A stretch of 64,000 nucleotides of DNA from Symsagittifera roscoffensis (GCF_963678635.1 NC_087063.1:52713074-52777073); one strand, 5' to 3'. Positions 44,364 through 56,640 are shown, counted from the first letter of the stretch. Notes: generated from the sequence alone by a model not told the origin. A program made the numbers and translations.

Positions 44364-44367
44364 CCAT
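44364..44367. repeat. Target site duplication CCAT, right
   Basis: Partner of 27615-27618. Confidence 0.7.
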
Positions 44368-44433
44368 CGAGAGGTAAAAAATAGAATATTACACGTGAAA
44401 CTGAAGTGTCAGCGGGTGTGTCATAACGCGAGG

Positions 44434-44866
44434 CAGGGCGGATCTAGGATTTTCTCGAGGGGGAAGGGGCGGATTTTCAAAACTTTTCAAATCTTTTGTC
44501 GACCTTTTTTTTAGATCGACCCGATTTTATTTTCTGAGCTCTCCCAAAGCACTAAAAAGACCTCGTTTTGGTCAAACTTTCTGCGCCCTAGCCAAAATTC
44601 TGAAAAACAGGCCAAAAAAGGCGTTTTTAGCCACTTTTTAGAAAATTTTGTCCAAAAAAAATTGCGTTTTTTTGGCGCGCGCTCCCCCCTTAAAGTTAGT
44701 GTATATTGGCGCCAAAGGCTCCTTCAGAACGTTTTTAGGGTCCGTCACCCAATTTGGATATCTCAAAATAGTACAAAGGGGAGGGACCCTTTGGGTCGGC
44801 AGGGGGTCGAATCCCTGAGGGGAAGGGGACGTCCGCATCCCCAGCCCCCTCCTAAATCCGCCCCTG
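44434..44866. mobile_element. hAT-type MITE
   Basis: A 433-bp element with imperfect terminal inverted repeats: CAGGGCGGATCTAGGATTT at the left and, at the right, AAATCCGCCCCTG. The CAGGGGCGGAT terminus is typical of many non-autonomous hAT elements. Flanking 8-mers ACGCGAGG (44426-44433) and CTGCGAGG (44867-44874) match at six of eight positions, fitting the 8-bp hAT duplication. The inside is more GC-rich than its surroundings and has no transposase. Confidence 0.65.
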
Positions 44867-44874
44867 CTGCGAGG

Positions 44875-46440
44875 TTTGATAAAGCTCAATATTGAACCCG
44901 ACAAGACTGGTGAACGACAAATAACATTAACTGAAAATTCAGGTAAAATAACTAGTTCGTAATGTCTTTTTTTTAATTTCAAAACAACATATTGTGATAT
45001 TGCGCTTTCGTAACATCATACCAGGTAACATTACCAGCTAAACGCAACGAAATTAATGATTAACAAAATCAATATAAGTTAATCATTAATTTTGCCAACC
45101 CAACCGGATGGCATTCCCCGTGGGAAAAATAACACAAAAATAATGATTTGAGTTTTAGGTCCCAGTAGAACCGGAGTTCTTATGTCCCATAAGGACAATG
45201 TTGAAAATTAAGTCCTCAACGGACTATACGGCTTCTATATTGTTTATTTTTCTTTTCTCACTTCCACCTGGATTTCTCCTTTGTCTTCCTGATCCTTTTT
45301 CTGTTGTTTCTCTTGATATTCCTCGAGGTTGTCTCTTTTATGGTCTGTCTCTTGAGTTTCTTGTTGTGTATATTTGTTGAGAGAAAACCTGTATATCTTG
45401 CTTTTTCCGGGGGTTCTCCGCAGGGGACACCAAGTCATTGAATTCCATTGCTTGTTGGTCTTCTTTCTTTTGCGTCGGTTTTATGGCGTCCAAAAAAATT
45501 TTACACGGGTTTTGTTCCCGGTTGATTTCTGATGAAATCCCATATCTGAGATACGGCTTTTTAGGCTTCGTTTTGGATCGGGCATTTTGAAGGTTGATTC
45601 ACTTTCGTGGCATTTTCCTGGTGTTTTTTCCGTGGGTGATTTGATTGAGAAATGTTTTGCCCCAGATTGGATTACTTTTCTCTGGCATTTATCGTGACCG
45701 GATTCCCCAGTGGCCCGGTTAAAGTTGATTGTAGGAGGTGGTAGTAGTTTGACGGCTTCTGGTGTTTTCTTTTTGTTTGTTTTCTTTGATAATGGTGTAG
45801 TTTTTTCCGAGGTCGATGATCACGAGTCACCCGACGAGGCTGATGTATTGCTCTCCAATTGCTTCTTTTGCGTGTTTTCCCTTGTTTTTGATTCCGTATG
45901 GAACTTCATTCCCCTTGTTGGTTTTCATAGTGTTGGTTTTCCCCCTGTTCGTTTTCCTGTCGTTTTTTTTTATTGGACTGTCCTGTAAATCCTTCCGGGT
46001 TAGCTTCACTGGTAGTCCTCTCTAGATCTTCGATATCTAAAAAACGCAGACAGGGTTCTTTTCTCCGAGCGGTTTCATATGCTACGTAGTCGCTTAGTCG
46101 TGACGGTCGGCATGGGCCGTAGATTAAAGTACTTGGAACAAACGCAACCCCTTTTTTTTGGTTGTTTTCCTTTTGTTTGTACCCAAGCTGTGTGTGGCGT
46201 GTATGTTAAGATTTTTCCGTCAATTTTTTTTGTATTTTAGCCCAAATGATTGTGATTCTTTCACTTTTGTTGCCAATCTAACTGTTTTGCATGCTACTTA
46301 TTCTATTCTTTTTTTGATATTTGATTCGGCATGTTGCTGATTATTTTTATAACTCACACCTAATTTCTCTTTTTCAAGAGCTAACGCTCGCCCAGTTTTC
46401 ACACCCTTGTTTGGTGGCTATCAGCTGTGTTAAGCTGGAG
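44875..46440 (-). other. 3' part and C-terminal tail region of a second gypsy element
   Basis: Minus frames 46009-45827 (MKLTRKDLQDSPIKKNDRKT) and 45438-45244 are rich in K, E, Q and R, as in basic tails after integrase, but they are interrupted. Further down (44900-45240) there is no gene. No LTR could be recognised. A short inverted repeat (TTAATGATTAAC / GTTAATCATTAA) lies at about 45054-45087. Confidence 0.4.
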
Positions 46441-47345
46441 TGTGTTAAAATGATTGCAGGATCCGGGTTCTCCTCTTTATCGTGACCTCATCTTACGACC
46501 AATTTTGAAGGTCGTACAATATTTCTGCTGGACTTGAAGGGTGCATCAAGTTTTTGCGATCTAAACAAGCGTGTTTGGCGTTTTCCCAATTTAACTTGCT
46601 AGGTAAACTATTTGTTGCTATCTTTGAGAGTGGAGTATTTGCTTTTCTACCGATAAAAGCTTCATATGGTGTGATTTTTGTTATTCCGGGCGGAGTTATA
46701 CGTACCTTTTGAAACATTCCGCGAGATCCGAGGCAAAGTTGAACAGAGTGTTGTTCGTGTCAATTTTCGTTAGTCCGAGTTGCCGTTTAAGTATTTGTAT
46801 CAATCCTTCTACCACCCCTATGGATCTGTGGTCATCGACCGGTGCAAAGAAGAGTTTTATGTTGTTTGATTTGCAATAAAGTTGAATTTTTCGACTCAAA
46901 CTGTTTGTGCCTGATCGCATATTAGCTTACGTGGTACACCGTCAATTGATATGTAACCTTGCATTATTTTTAATGCGACCTCCGCTGACGTGTTCGAAAC
47001 TACCTTTGCTGTTGGAAACGTTGACCACTTGTTATTGCAACTAGTATATGTGCATATTTATTTAGTTCATCGGGTAGAGGACCCGCAAAAACTACTTATA
47101 CCTCTTCGTTAGGTTCGACAGCAGGTCCAATTTGAAATGAGGGTATTTTCCCTTTTATTCGTTTCAAGTTTTTACCAAGCTCCGTGAAATGTCGAAATCT
47201 CTTTGCCATCTGCACAATTGATCTGTGGCTGTCGGGAAACCATATGTGTTGACAGTATGCTGGCATGGCCGCCGGTCCGGAATGAGTGAGGTGCAAGCTA
47301 TCAAGTACTGTCTTTCGAAGTAGTTTAGGAAATCCAATCATGCCG
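46441..47345 (-). pseudogene. pol: Integrase of a different Ty3/gypsy lineage
   Basis: Frame 47341-47096 shows the zinc-binding part (LTHSGPAAMPAYCQHIWFPD, then VEPNEEV). The second Cys pair is damaged (KRFRHFTELGKNL). Frames 46920-46696 (LFFAPVDDHRSIGVVEGLIQ, with the catalytic Glu) and 46717-46493 (TPYEAFIGRKANTPLSKIAT) give the core end and C-terminal side. The TPYEAF block is typical of gypsy integrases. Sequence and GC content are unlike the large family. Frame changes show decay. Confidence 0.75.
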
Positions 47346-47999
47346 TACGTGAATGCGGTGTCGTATATTTTACCAGTACTGACCGAACGACATCTTTAGA
47401 GGTTCCCAGTATCGTTTTCCCACGAAATTAACAAGTGAGCGCATATTTCAGTCTTTTCGGGCTGCGGCATCAATTAAACTGACTCCTAACACTTATTGCA
47501 AGTTTTTTCTGTACAGCGGTGTGTCCTCCTCGATTTCTGTGTTTGTTTCCTTGAGGACTGTAACTACCAGTCCTTTTCTGGCTTTTAGGTGTGTCTGTGT
47601 TGCTGTCATCGTGGGCGGTTCCACGTCTGATTGAGTTTCCACCTGAACTGTTGTATTTGGATCCATGCGGCTCAAGCAATATTCGTATATTTCTTTTATC
47701 TTGATTGATAGTTCGGCTTGTGTGTCAGAGTTGTGCATTATTGATTCCGCTTGTGTGGAAGCTGATGTTGTAGTCTGGTCCTTTGTTCTCGAGGATGTGG
47801 TTTTGTTTTCAGTATTTGTTTCCAGTGTAGACTTTTTTTCGCGTCCGCTTGGTGTGTGCTGTTGTCATTGAAGACAATTTTTGGAAAAGTGGTTGTATTC
47901 TTATTTTTTTTAGTTGACCGTTTGATGTTTTTCTATCGTCTTGATGTTTTTTTGATCAGTCGATACGGTGATCGCTTTTGATTGGGATATTGGTTTAAG
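47346..47999 (-). pseudogene. RNase H-integrase connection, second gypsy
   Basis: Frame 47738-47493 (MHNSDTQAELSIKIKEIYEY, then TLYRKNLQ-like end) is a polar linker rich in T, E and K between RNase H and integrase. The remaining stretch has no domain. A plus frame at 47665-47871 is a by-product. Confidence 0.4.
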
Positions 48000-48335
48000 A
48001 TTAAGTTTTGAGTCATCTCAAGATGAAAACTTTGAATGAGTTGACCGACGCCATAACAAAAACCTCGTAATTCTCACCAGGGGGTATTGCTAATCCAACC
48101 TGATTTCGGGACATGTAGTCAAATAACCCCAATTTATTCCACGCCAAATGTTTTATGGCAAAATTGAAAGAAGTTAGCCTATCAATCCATCTTATTAGTC
48201 TACGTTGACTAGTTTTGATCTCTCGTTTGCGTTTAATGTGCTGATTATAGCTTGATGATCTGTAATGACAGTAAAAATTTTGCGGTATAAATAGTATTTG
48301 AAGCGTTCTATTGCCCAAACGGCCCCCATTAGAAA
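48000..48335 (-). pseudogene. pol: RNase H C-terminal part, second gypsy, truncated
   Basis: Minus codons from 48333 read MGAVWAIERFKYYLYRKIFT and VITDHQAII. A lost base in an A run follows, then KTSQRRLIRWIDRLTSFNF and KLGLFDYMSRN in frame 48402-48013. TDHQA holds an RNase H Asp and DYMSRN is the conserved end. Everything upstream (RT, protease, gag) is absent because the next DNA belongs to another element. Confidence 0.75.
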
Positions 48336-51300
48336 AGGGTAGTGGTGGTATCAATGTATGAAGAAGGGAAGGGGGAGGTATCATCGGGAAATTGGGAAGC
48401 AATAGGTTGAAAAGTTGGTTGGAAAAAAAATTAAAGGGAACTCATCGTTCAATTTAAAAAGGGTTTCTATATCAGAATTATTAAAGCTAGATAGGGTATT
48501 TACAACTGTTTGGTTTGAGTTGTCGGAATCCATGCAGGGTAGTTGGAAAAAATTGGGAAGGGGAGAAGAGGTGAGGTCTGAGAGTCAAGTGCGAGAACAG
48601 TGGCATTGGATGTTTGATGGATAGGAACGAGAATTGTTGAGGGAACCAATCTGTCGGCTCATCGTGGGCTAAAAAGGTGATTGTTTTGAGAACGAAATTT
48701 TTTTGTGTGCAGCTGTTCTATAATTTGTTCGTATGTGTCGTCAATATTTAATTGATGTAATGTTATTTGAGAAAAGGGTGTTCTCGGGGATTTACTAACT
48801 TGAGAGGTATGATCAGTGATTGCTTGTGTATAAGTTCCTATAATTTTGTGGAACTAAGGATAAAGGGTGAATATTTTGTAGACTGTGTATATGTGGTGGT
48901 GTTTTGGGTGTAGAAACTGTATTGTATTGTAGGATGTCATATGTGTTTGGTTTTGTAGCTAGCTTTTTGTTATATTCGCTAATTTGAGCGTCAAGAAGAA
49001 TTTTATTAATTGAGGTGGATGACATTCCAAAAAATCCTGCAAATAAAAAACGTGCTCGGCTTGCTTGTCTGTTAGCTTGTGTATGTGTTGCACATGTGTT
49101 ATAGATTCCTTTGAGCATTGAAAAGAAAAATCCGAAAAAGTTAAACATTGCGTGTAATATAGTCAACCTTTCTTATATATAGTAGGGCCAACCTAGATAA
49201 GCTAGGAGTTCGTTTTTTATATTAACAAAACTAAAAAAGTTACTTGTAAGATATCTTGCGTACGGTATTTTCCATCGTTTTTATATAAGTATTGTCTTTA
49301 ATATCTTGAAAGTATCTGCTATATTCTTGTGCTATAAATATCTGAGAAGCCTGCTGTTTCAGCTAGTTTTCGTAAGTTTTGATCAATTGACTGTCTTTCT
49401 TTTGTATTTATTTTAGTAAGGAGTTCTTGAAATGATTGTGTTTGAATTTGATGCTGTATGTCGCGTTTAGAGTAAATATCTTTTGAATGTTATCTAAATA
49501 TTGGTTACGAGAGATTGCGCGTATGCTCTCGGTTATAAATTTCTTCAAAAGTGACATTATAAAGTTTTGGGGTGAGAAGAAAACACTTTTCTTCGTTTCG
49601 ATTAAGCTGTACAACGTAGTGGCTATTTTCAGATCCACATGGAACAGCTGTATCCCGAAAATATAGGCGTCTCGATAGTGAATCTACAAAGTTTAGTTTA
49701 GTTTTATTAAATATAAGGATTCGTTGGTAGCATCTTTTTTCTTCAAAAAAGTTAAGTGATGAAAATTTTTTTAATGCAAGTGTACTATCCAAGAATGATT
49801 TCTTCCTAATCAACGAAGTTAGATCGGTTGCCTGACAACAAGTATTCTGCGTAAGGCATTTTAATTACTGCTAGAAAAAGAGATTATAGTATTTGTGTTC
49901 CTTCTAAATCACATATGTGATGGAGTGTTTCTAGTTCTAAGGGTAACTTTTTCTTGAAAGATTCTATTGATTGTATAATGAAACTTCATATCAACATGAA
50001 TTTCGTAGTGTACTGCTCCAGAAAAGGTGTTATATATTAGCAAAAGATTTTGTAATCGTGTACTATTTTTGTTTCAGGGTGAATTTTTCTTCCAGTGGTT
50101 CCTGTATTTTCTAAAAAGTTACTGGGATGTAGGATCTCTCATCTTCTGTGTTTTGAAGAGGATGAGCTCTATCGATGATTAACTTGCCTGTTCTCATGTC
50201 GAAACCGCCTTCGTATTCGACAAAAATTTCTGAATATTGTGTTCGGAAAAGTGGTTTGGGATGTTTACATGCTACTTCCGTTTCACGGTAAATTTGAAAG
50301 CGTGTTAAATTTTTTTCTATACCATCTAAAAAAAAATTTTGTGGGTTTGAGCTAGGATTGTGGGTTTGAGCTAGGATTGATTTTACCGAAAATTAGAGAT
50401 CCTTTAAAAAAATGGTGAAACTTAATCATTCTTGCGTGAGTTTTGGCAACTTGAAATAAAGTACATGTGTCTTCAGGGAACCAAACTATGTTGCCTGTGT
50501 TGGTGTAGTAGTTTCGCAAAATCCTTGATATCTTTTACAAGGTAAGCGTTTTCCTTGTTATGAAACCTTATTTCTTGGTAGCCTTTACTTTAAGTGTCTT
50601 CTTTACAATTTGATGGAATATTAATTCCGATGCGTGGTATCCAGCTTTTATCGTGTGCGTAATGATGGGGGACTTTGTCATCTAATTTATCAAAACCTGG
50701 GTATCGTTCAAGTTCTGCTTGGTGTGCAGAGTCTGGAAAAACTCAAAAATTAACTAATTTACGATTTGTGCTTTTTTGTAACAATTTTGAATGTTGTAAT
50801 TCATTTTTGCAATCTTGCGGGTTGAGATGTAAAAAAATTTCGATTAAACTTCGAAAAAAGGATTCATGGTCGACTCTATTTTTGTTGCTGTTTGAAACTT
50901 GTGAACAATGTACTTTCTTTTCTGAAAATTTTGCTGTAAGTTTATTTCCTGTTACAGTTGTAGCTCGTGCTTTTTAATAAAGTTAGCGACTAACTTGTTG
51001 AGTCGATGTCTTTTGGTTTTGATTCGCATTGTGTTATTTGATTAATTGCTTATTTATGTGGTTTTTTATTTTCTTCTCAATCAGAAATTGTAACAAGGAG
51101 GCCTATGGTCCTGTTCTTGGCGAAAGATTTTGATGAGTTATGGGTTCCAAAATTACAAGAAGGGAAAGGGTTTTTATAAGAAACACTATTGAAAGATACA
51201 TGTGTATGGCAATCCTGAAAAGGGATTCTAAAATGTTATAGAGCCTACTGTCTTTTTTATGTATCGATCGCACTTCTATATAAGTTCTGTTGTGATAAAC

Positions 51301-52540
51301 GGAAAGGGTAGAGACTGAGCTGTTATATTTGATCGGAAATTTTGATGTACCAAAGTTTTTGTTTTTTTACGGTAATTTCGAATTTAGGACTTAAATTATG
51401 TTGGGTGGATATAATGTTCTTGTATGTCTTCATGAATAACGTGTCTGTGTTGTAGTCTGTTAAGTGCCCGATAATGTAGTCGACTACTAACGAGGTGTTG
51501 GCTGAAAAGTGGATGGGTGCTACAAGAGTGTTCCAATCTAATCATAAAGGTATACTTGTACCTTGAAGTTCACAATATCTGTCTGAAATGTAGTTGTCGG
51601 TTTTTGACCTGTTGCTGATGGTGTTGATGTAAGTGAAAGAATTTATGGCGATGATAAAAAGGGTCTTGTTCATTTATCAATTTGGTTCACCTTGGGAAAA
51701 TGTTGTGTCATCCAATGTGGGTGTCTATGCGAGGAAGTGGGGAGAGTCAAAGAATTTCACGAAATTGTTCAGAGGTTGGTGTTGAACCTGAATAGTCTGA
51801 TGGAATTTTTGGGGTATTTTGTTGGAAGATTATTTGAACTGATGAAGGGGTATTTTGTATCAAGTTACCAGAAAGATCTAAAGGGGTCGATGAAGGTAAT
51901 GAGAGTGTGTTAAAATGGACTCTTATTGTAGCAAAATATCAATTTCGTCGGGGGTGAATAACTTGTCTATCTATTGTAGATATTAAATTTTGGCTTTGCC
52001 TTGGATGACTGTTTCTATTAAGGTCATGTTGAAGTGAGGGGTAGAGGTTATATGTTTGTTCGTAATGTGGTTCAATAAGAGCGCTTGCCGAAAAGGTGGA
52101 ATTAATAGTTCCGATAGTGATGCGTGTCTTTCTTCAAATGTAAAGGAGTTTTCTACAAATGAGATACATGTAAATGATTGGGGTTGGCTTGTTTGGCTAG
52201 ATGTTGGCGTGGTCGGTGGATCATAGGATGTAGTGATTGATAGGGCTTCTTTGATAGAGTTTGAAATAGCAGTTTTGAAATAGATCTTATTTTCTTAATT
52301 ATTTAAGTTTCTGTTGTTTATCGTACTGTTCTGCAAAAATTATTGGCGATTTTGTTGCTACTGCAAAGGTAATTAATGTCTTTTTTTGCATTTAAGAATT
52401 GTTAAATTATGGGAAAAGACAAAAGTTGAAAAAATTACGAAAAGAATGAAAATATCCATTATATTTAGTATACTTCGTCTCACTAATGAAATATTAAGTT
52501 TTGTACTTGACTGGGTGATCAATAGTTATGGAGAGAGAAA
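48336..52540 (-). mobile_element. env: Diverged env module of the giant family, copy 3 (fragment)
   Basis: Colinear with about 4200-9900 of copy 1 and with copy 2, but more diverged. Low end: the AHDEPTDWF-type block near 48665. Frame 49166-48813 holds the membrane anchor (MTILHAMFNFFGFFFSMLKG). Frame 49813-49505 holds DTAVPCGSENSHYVVQLN. At about 50100-50600 is the middle ectodomain, and at about 51170-50900 the signal peptide and N-terminus (EKTLHK-like codons are lost). At 51250-52500 is the membrane/Pro-rich ORF. No LTR, gag or pol is attached. The low-side border lies in the Ser/Pro linker and the high-side border near 52540. Confidence 0.65.
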
Positions 52541-52879
52541 GGCAAGCAAGAGATGTTGAGGCTGATCAGGGGGGGGGGGCAAGTCAGACCCCATGTATTA
52601 AGATACGCTATAGATTTCCGGTCTTCCATGCTATATAAAGCCTAGTTTTTTTGCCAAAAATGTGGGTGCGTTATTTAATTGGAGGCTATCCTAGTTGTAT
52701 TAGGTGTAGCGTTTTATATGGTAGTTTAACTGTTTTTATGCTCTGTGCTGAAATCTATCTTGAAGCTTCAAAAAAAGTCAAATTTTTGAGAAAAAATTTA
52801 GATTACAAATAAAGTATATAAATCACTGCATCATATAGTAAATTTTTTTGCCATAATTTACTCTCACAAATGAAAAATA
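52541..52879. other. Boundary between env copy 3 and the Polinton
   Basis: It contains a run of ten G (about 52570) followed by AGTCAGACCCCATG. No gene. Polinton ends usually begin AG, but no inverted partner was found at the other side, so I mark no terminus. Confidence 0.4.
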
Positions 52880-52891
52880 AAAACTACAAAT

Positions 52892-53200
52892 TTACATAAA
52901 ATTACTTATAAAATTCAAAACAGGCACATCATGAATATTATTCACATCATGAATATGATTCAAATGTCTCTGGTGGAATTTAAAAAGAAGAAACACCGAA
53001 TCAATTACATAAAATCCACACAAATTTTCTGTTTTTTGTAGTTTTCTTGGAACCATTCGCCAATACTTTTTGGTAACAAAGGAATAAAATGTTTTTTTAT
53101 CCAAAGAATCAGCAAGGTAGTACGTTTTGTTCAATCGAGCTCTCATGATTCAGTGTTCTCCTCTATCATTACTTGGAGCTGAGTTGACAATTGCAAAAAA
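52892..53200 (-). pseudogene. Polinton adenain-like cysteine protease, C-terminal part
   Basis: Minus codons near 53190 read FFAIVNSAPSNDRGEH, then a stop. GEH fits the catalytic His context of adenain-type proteases (usually G-x-H-W). Frame 53146-52892 follows with RLNKTYYLADSLD (acidic partner) and QKTENLCGFYVIDS, whose Cys is the likely nucleophile. In Polintons this enzyme processes capsid proteins. The N-terminal part is absent or decayed. The stop after His breaks it. Confidence 0.65.
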
Positions 53201-53289
53201 TTATTCTGTTAGTTGGGGTACTTATCAGTGGGGTAAGAACCCATGAACCAGGTTATCGAACGCTGTTTTACAGTCTAGATTGAAGAAAT

Positions 53290-54604
53290 TTCTCGAATTT
53301 TAAATTAAACAGCATTCATTGTCTACTTTTTCTGTAGACTTAGGTCTGAAGAAAAACAAAATGGATAGTACAGAGATAATAATAAGGAAAAGTCCCAAAA
53401 AGGTTGCAAAGTTTTCATAGGAACCTGAAAACTCAAAAAAAAACAAGTATTTTTAGCTTCAATTCAAGTCAAAACAAGATTATAGAGATTTTGAAAGTCT
53501 TCCATAGGAAGAGCTGGGAAATCTTCATTAAAAAGCATTGCTTACATTGTTGGAACATAAGGATGACAAGGAGAAGTTGTATCTAATGAAAGAATTGCTC
53601 TTCCACCCCGAATAAGTCTAAGCTCTCTCGAATGGAATTGTTGATTGCTGAAAAAGATTTCATGAAAAGATCCTGCAACAGCTGACTTTGCATTAATTGC
53701 AACAGCTACTCTTCTTATTGGGGCGTTATTTAATATAATTTCTCTCATGAATTGGTTTTGAAGAGATGTAATGATAAAAGTTTATGCTATAGTTTCCATG
53801 TAATTGAAATGAGCAGGTTCTCTTTCAAGATTCCATTGCAAGTACTGATTATTGGATTCAGCAACAAAAAATGTTCTATTTAACAGCGAACAATCAACAA
53901 TTCTCAGACCAACATTTGGATTATCAGATAGCATGTAAGAATTAGGTTTAGCTCGAATAAGTTTATTTCGAATTTTGGTATTTGGTAGTAACAATTTTTT
54001 GCAAGAGAGAATAAGTTAGCCTCCCATAGAGAGAATAAGTTATCCCTGTTCCTAAGCAAATTGCTCTACCAGTGAGTGGTTGCATATCAAATGAATCAGG
54101 ATATTCTTCAAAACTGTATCCATGACAATCAAGTATTCCTTCATTATTCACTGCTGGCGAGTTGAACTCGTTCGATATTTGTGCCTTATGAGGAAATAAT
54201 CCACTGGCGTTGTAAGCCATTGTATTGTTAAAATAAACTTCACAATTGGGGAACAGCGAATGTAGTAGATTGTTCAAGTAAATTAAGTAAGTTTGTGGTT
54301 CCTCATCTGAGTCATCCTCGGATTTTGCTTTATGTTCTGCTTTTTCTTTTCTCAACCAATCTTCCCTGGAATAGTTGAAGCTGTAAACTAAGATGGGTAT
54401 CACACATATCCAGTAGAAAATACGATCCTTTTCAAATTCAAAATCAATGCTGCTTTCATATAGAGAAGTACTGGGGAATACTTCTTGATTGTAAGATGAC
54501 ATAAATGTTTCCAAAGCTGGGACCTTATCAAAAATCTCCAAAGAAGAGTTTGTTACAACCCCGTACCAAAAATGACTTTGGTTTATACTCATTTTTATTG
54601 TCAA
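53290..54604 (-). pseudogene. Polinton major capsid protein (double jelly roll)
   Basis: Frame 54604-53963 (213 residues) starts MTIKMSINQSHFWYGVVTNS and contains FPNCEVYFNNTMAYNASGLF and GILDCHGYSFEEYPDSFDMQ. It continues, after a shift, in 53994-53782 (MLLPNTKIRNKLIRAKPNSY; YLQWNLEREPAHFNYMETIA) and 53748-53542 (NNAPIRRVAVAINAKSAVAG; LRLIRGGRAILSLDTTSPCH). This order matches animal Polinton capsid proteins. Reading fades out toward 53290 with stops. It would form the virion shell. Confidence 0.8.
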
Positions 54605-54639
54605 AAATGTCTTTGCGAGAGCGACTAAATTTTAATCTA

Positions 54640-54930
54640 CTTTTTTGAGAAATGGATCTGGTTCTACGCTTAGATATTTTTCCCACCTACCAATTGTTTT
54701 CGAACTGTTATTCGCAAATGTTTTGAGTTTTTTTATGTCCACTAGCAACTTCTCCAATCTCTGGAGCATTGATTTTAAACAAATTTGCTCTAATTCTTTT
54801 TGCAGCTGGGACTATATATTTTTTTAAAAAGGGAATTGCAGTTCTCCATGAGCTTGCGCAAGAGCACCAAAACCTCTTCCACGTTGTCTTGGATGTCCTC
54901 AAAAAACAGAAAAATCAGCTGAATTTCGGG
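54640..54930 (-). pseudogene. Polinton small core/membrane-active protein (PX-like)
   Basis: Frame 54902-54708 contains CASSWRTAIPFLKKYIVPAA and KRIRANLFKINAPEIGEVAS. The pattern, an amphipathic hydrophobic helix, a lysine, then PAA and a second helix, is that of the small Polinton protein lying between the two capsid genes, compared with adenovirus pVI. The N-terminal start is not certain. The plus frame 54769-55116 is antisense to it. Confidence 0.6.
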
Positions 54931-54959
54931 CAACTATTTCGAATGAAGGTTAAATCAAA

Positions 54960-55773
54960 AATGATTATTCAAAAACTTGCGGAACAAGAAAACAATTCGG
55001 GTAATTCCTACGAACACAAAGGAATTTTTTCACATGTACTAAGTCTTAGTTCTATCTTAAAACTATGGAAAGAGTTTCTTAAGAGTTTTTTTAACTCTAA
55101 ATTCCTAAAGGACTGATAATTCATGTATTTTCCTCTGGTAAAAATTCTCTCCACTTTTTAATTTGGAGATGAATGGAATACAACGCAATAAGGTAGTTTT
55201 TGTATTCCCGACCGTGTTATTTTCTATAATGTCACTATATATCATCACAGATTGTATTCTTATAATGTCGTTAGAAAACTCAGGATAATGTGGACATTTT
55301 CCTTTTTTTATAACCCCTGTTTGATTTTGCTCTAAATCACAACTAAAAGTGTGACTCAAGTCAGAACTTTGATTAATAAACAATGATTGATTCTCAGGTA
55401 AAGGAACGAAAACCTTTTGTGTAATTTTATCTATTGATAGATAGATTCCGTTTTATCCAAAAGCTGGACGATCTCGAATTTTGTTGTTCATGGCAACATT
55501 TATATCAACAAAACTTGCATACAATCCTGGTTCAATATGCATCGGTACAACCTTTCTTTTCTTCTCAGAACTTTCTCTACCATCTACGAAAGTAAATTTT
55601 CCTTCAGTAACCTTTTGGTTCAAAGAAGGGTATGATATTTCTGAAACAGCAACCTAACATTCTCTTTTTAAATGTATTTGCTCGGGTAGAATGTTTGTAA
55701 AAGAACTAAGACTATTATTCGGACAACAATTAAAAGAAGCGTTAGAAACTAACTCAATAGTAAAAGAATCCAT
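54960..55773 (-). pseudogene. Polinton penton/minor capsid protein (PY-like)
   Basis: An ATG at 55773 opens MDSFTIELVSNASFNCCPNN. It has in-frame stops after HLKREC and after DRPAFG, then frame 55383-55105 (SVMIYSDIIENNTVGNTKTT; LLRCIPFISKLKSGENF). Further C-terminal codons (LLKNSFHSFKIEL) follow to about 54960 after a shift. The YSDIIE..VG.TK..LLR block is characteristic of the Polinton minor capsid protein, a single jelly roll that fills vertices. Confidence 0.7.
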
Positions 55774-56021
55774 GACAACTTATCGATAGAAGATAAGTTT
55801 AAAAAATGATTTACCTTCAATCGGAACAGTTTCCCAGCTCTTTTTTCCAGAAATTCTTCTTTGTCGAGATCTTTGATAATGTATGTAGGAAGCTTTTTTG
55901 TGGATATTGCCGAAATTTCAAAAATTTCATCTGTAAACTGTGGGTTGTATTCCTTTCGAAAAAGACTATCATTCTTTACTCACTTTATCTCCAACTTTGA
56001 ATTTAAGTTTATTATTTCTTG
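55774..56021 (-). other. Integrase C-terminal remainder
   Basis: Between PY and the readable integrase core. Minus codons include KVGDKVSKE-like residues and K/R/F-rich pieces with stops. A plus frame at 55806-56000 is antisense. Confidence 0.35.
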
Positions 56022-56640
56022 TTAGAGGTTTATTGTACAGAATTGAGAGGTAATCAGTATTCTTGACATCTCTAGAAGATTTCCCAATCGGTCTATTGAT
56101 GTGACAATTCCTTGTAGACACAAATTGAGGTATTTTGTGAATGAATTTTCACCATGATCTTCTATGTGGCGGTAAATAATGTGTTTTAATGATTGAATGG
56201 CTCTCCCTGAAAACGCAGCTTTTGTTTGACTCACTGCTGAGTAAACTTCCATGTCTTTCTCTTTGCAAAATTTTGTTTTTGAGAAATCTTTTTTTTGAAA
56301 GCATGCAAAGTGTCTTTGGCTTATTCTGTTTTCATTGCTTGAATTCTGACAAATCGTAAAAAGTATCAACAGCAACCAATAAATAATTGTCTCCAATGTT
56401 TTGTTTCGCTATTTTGTTCACAAAAGCCACGTCCATACACCAAAATTCATTGATATATTTTGAAAAAGCTTGAAGTCTTCGGACACGTCTGATTGGAGGT
56501 CCAAACTTTGTATACAATGTCTTGGTTTGTAAAAATTGTTCTACTTTCTTTTTTGACAAACCGCTTGCGTTACACAAGTTTCACACAGAACCGTAAGCAG
56601 CTCTACCCCTAGAATACAAGCTGTTCAGACTTTCCTTTTC
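56022..56640 (-). pseudogene. Polinton retroviral-type integrase
   Basis: Frame 56577-56332 starts MCNASGLSKKKVEQFLQTKT and has FWCMDVAFVNKIAKQNIGDN and YLLVAVDTF; the Asp in MDVAF is the first catalytic Asp. Frame 56396-56022 continues with FCKEKDMEVYSAVSQTKAAF and GRAIQSLKHIIYRHIEDHGE. The catalytic Glu position appears as Gly in SGRAIQ, where integrases usually have E-R, so a key residue is lost. It would insert the linear element DNA at random sites. Confidence 0.75.

Noticed and set aside
52570-52590. Polinton terminus beginning AGTCAGACC
   Set aside because: No inverted partner was found near 62830 or elsewhere in the window.
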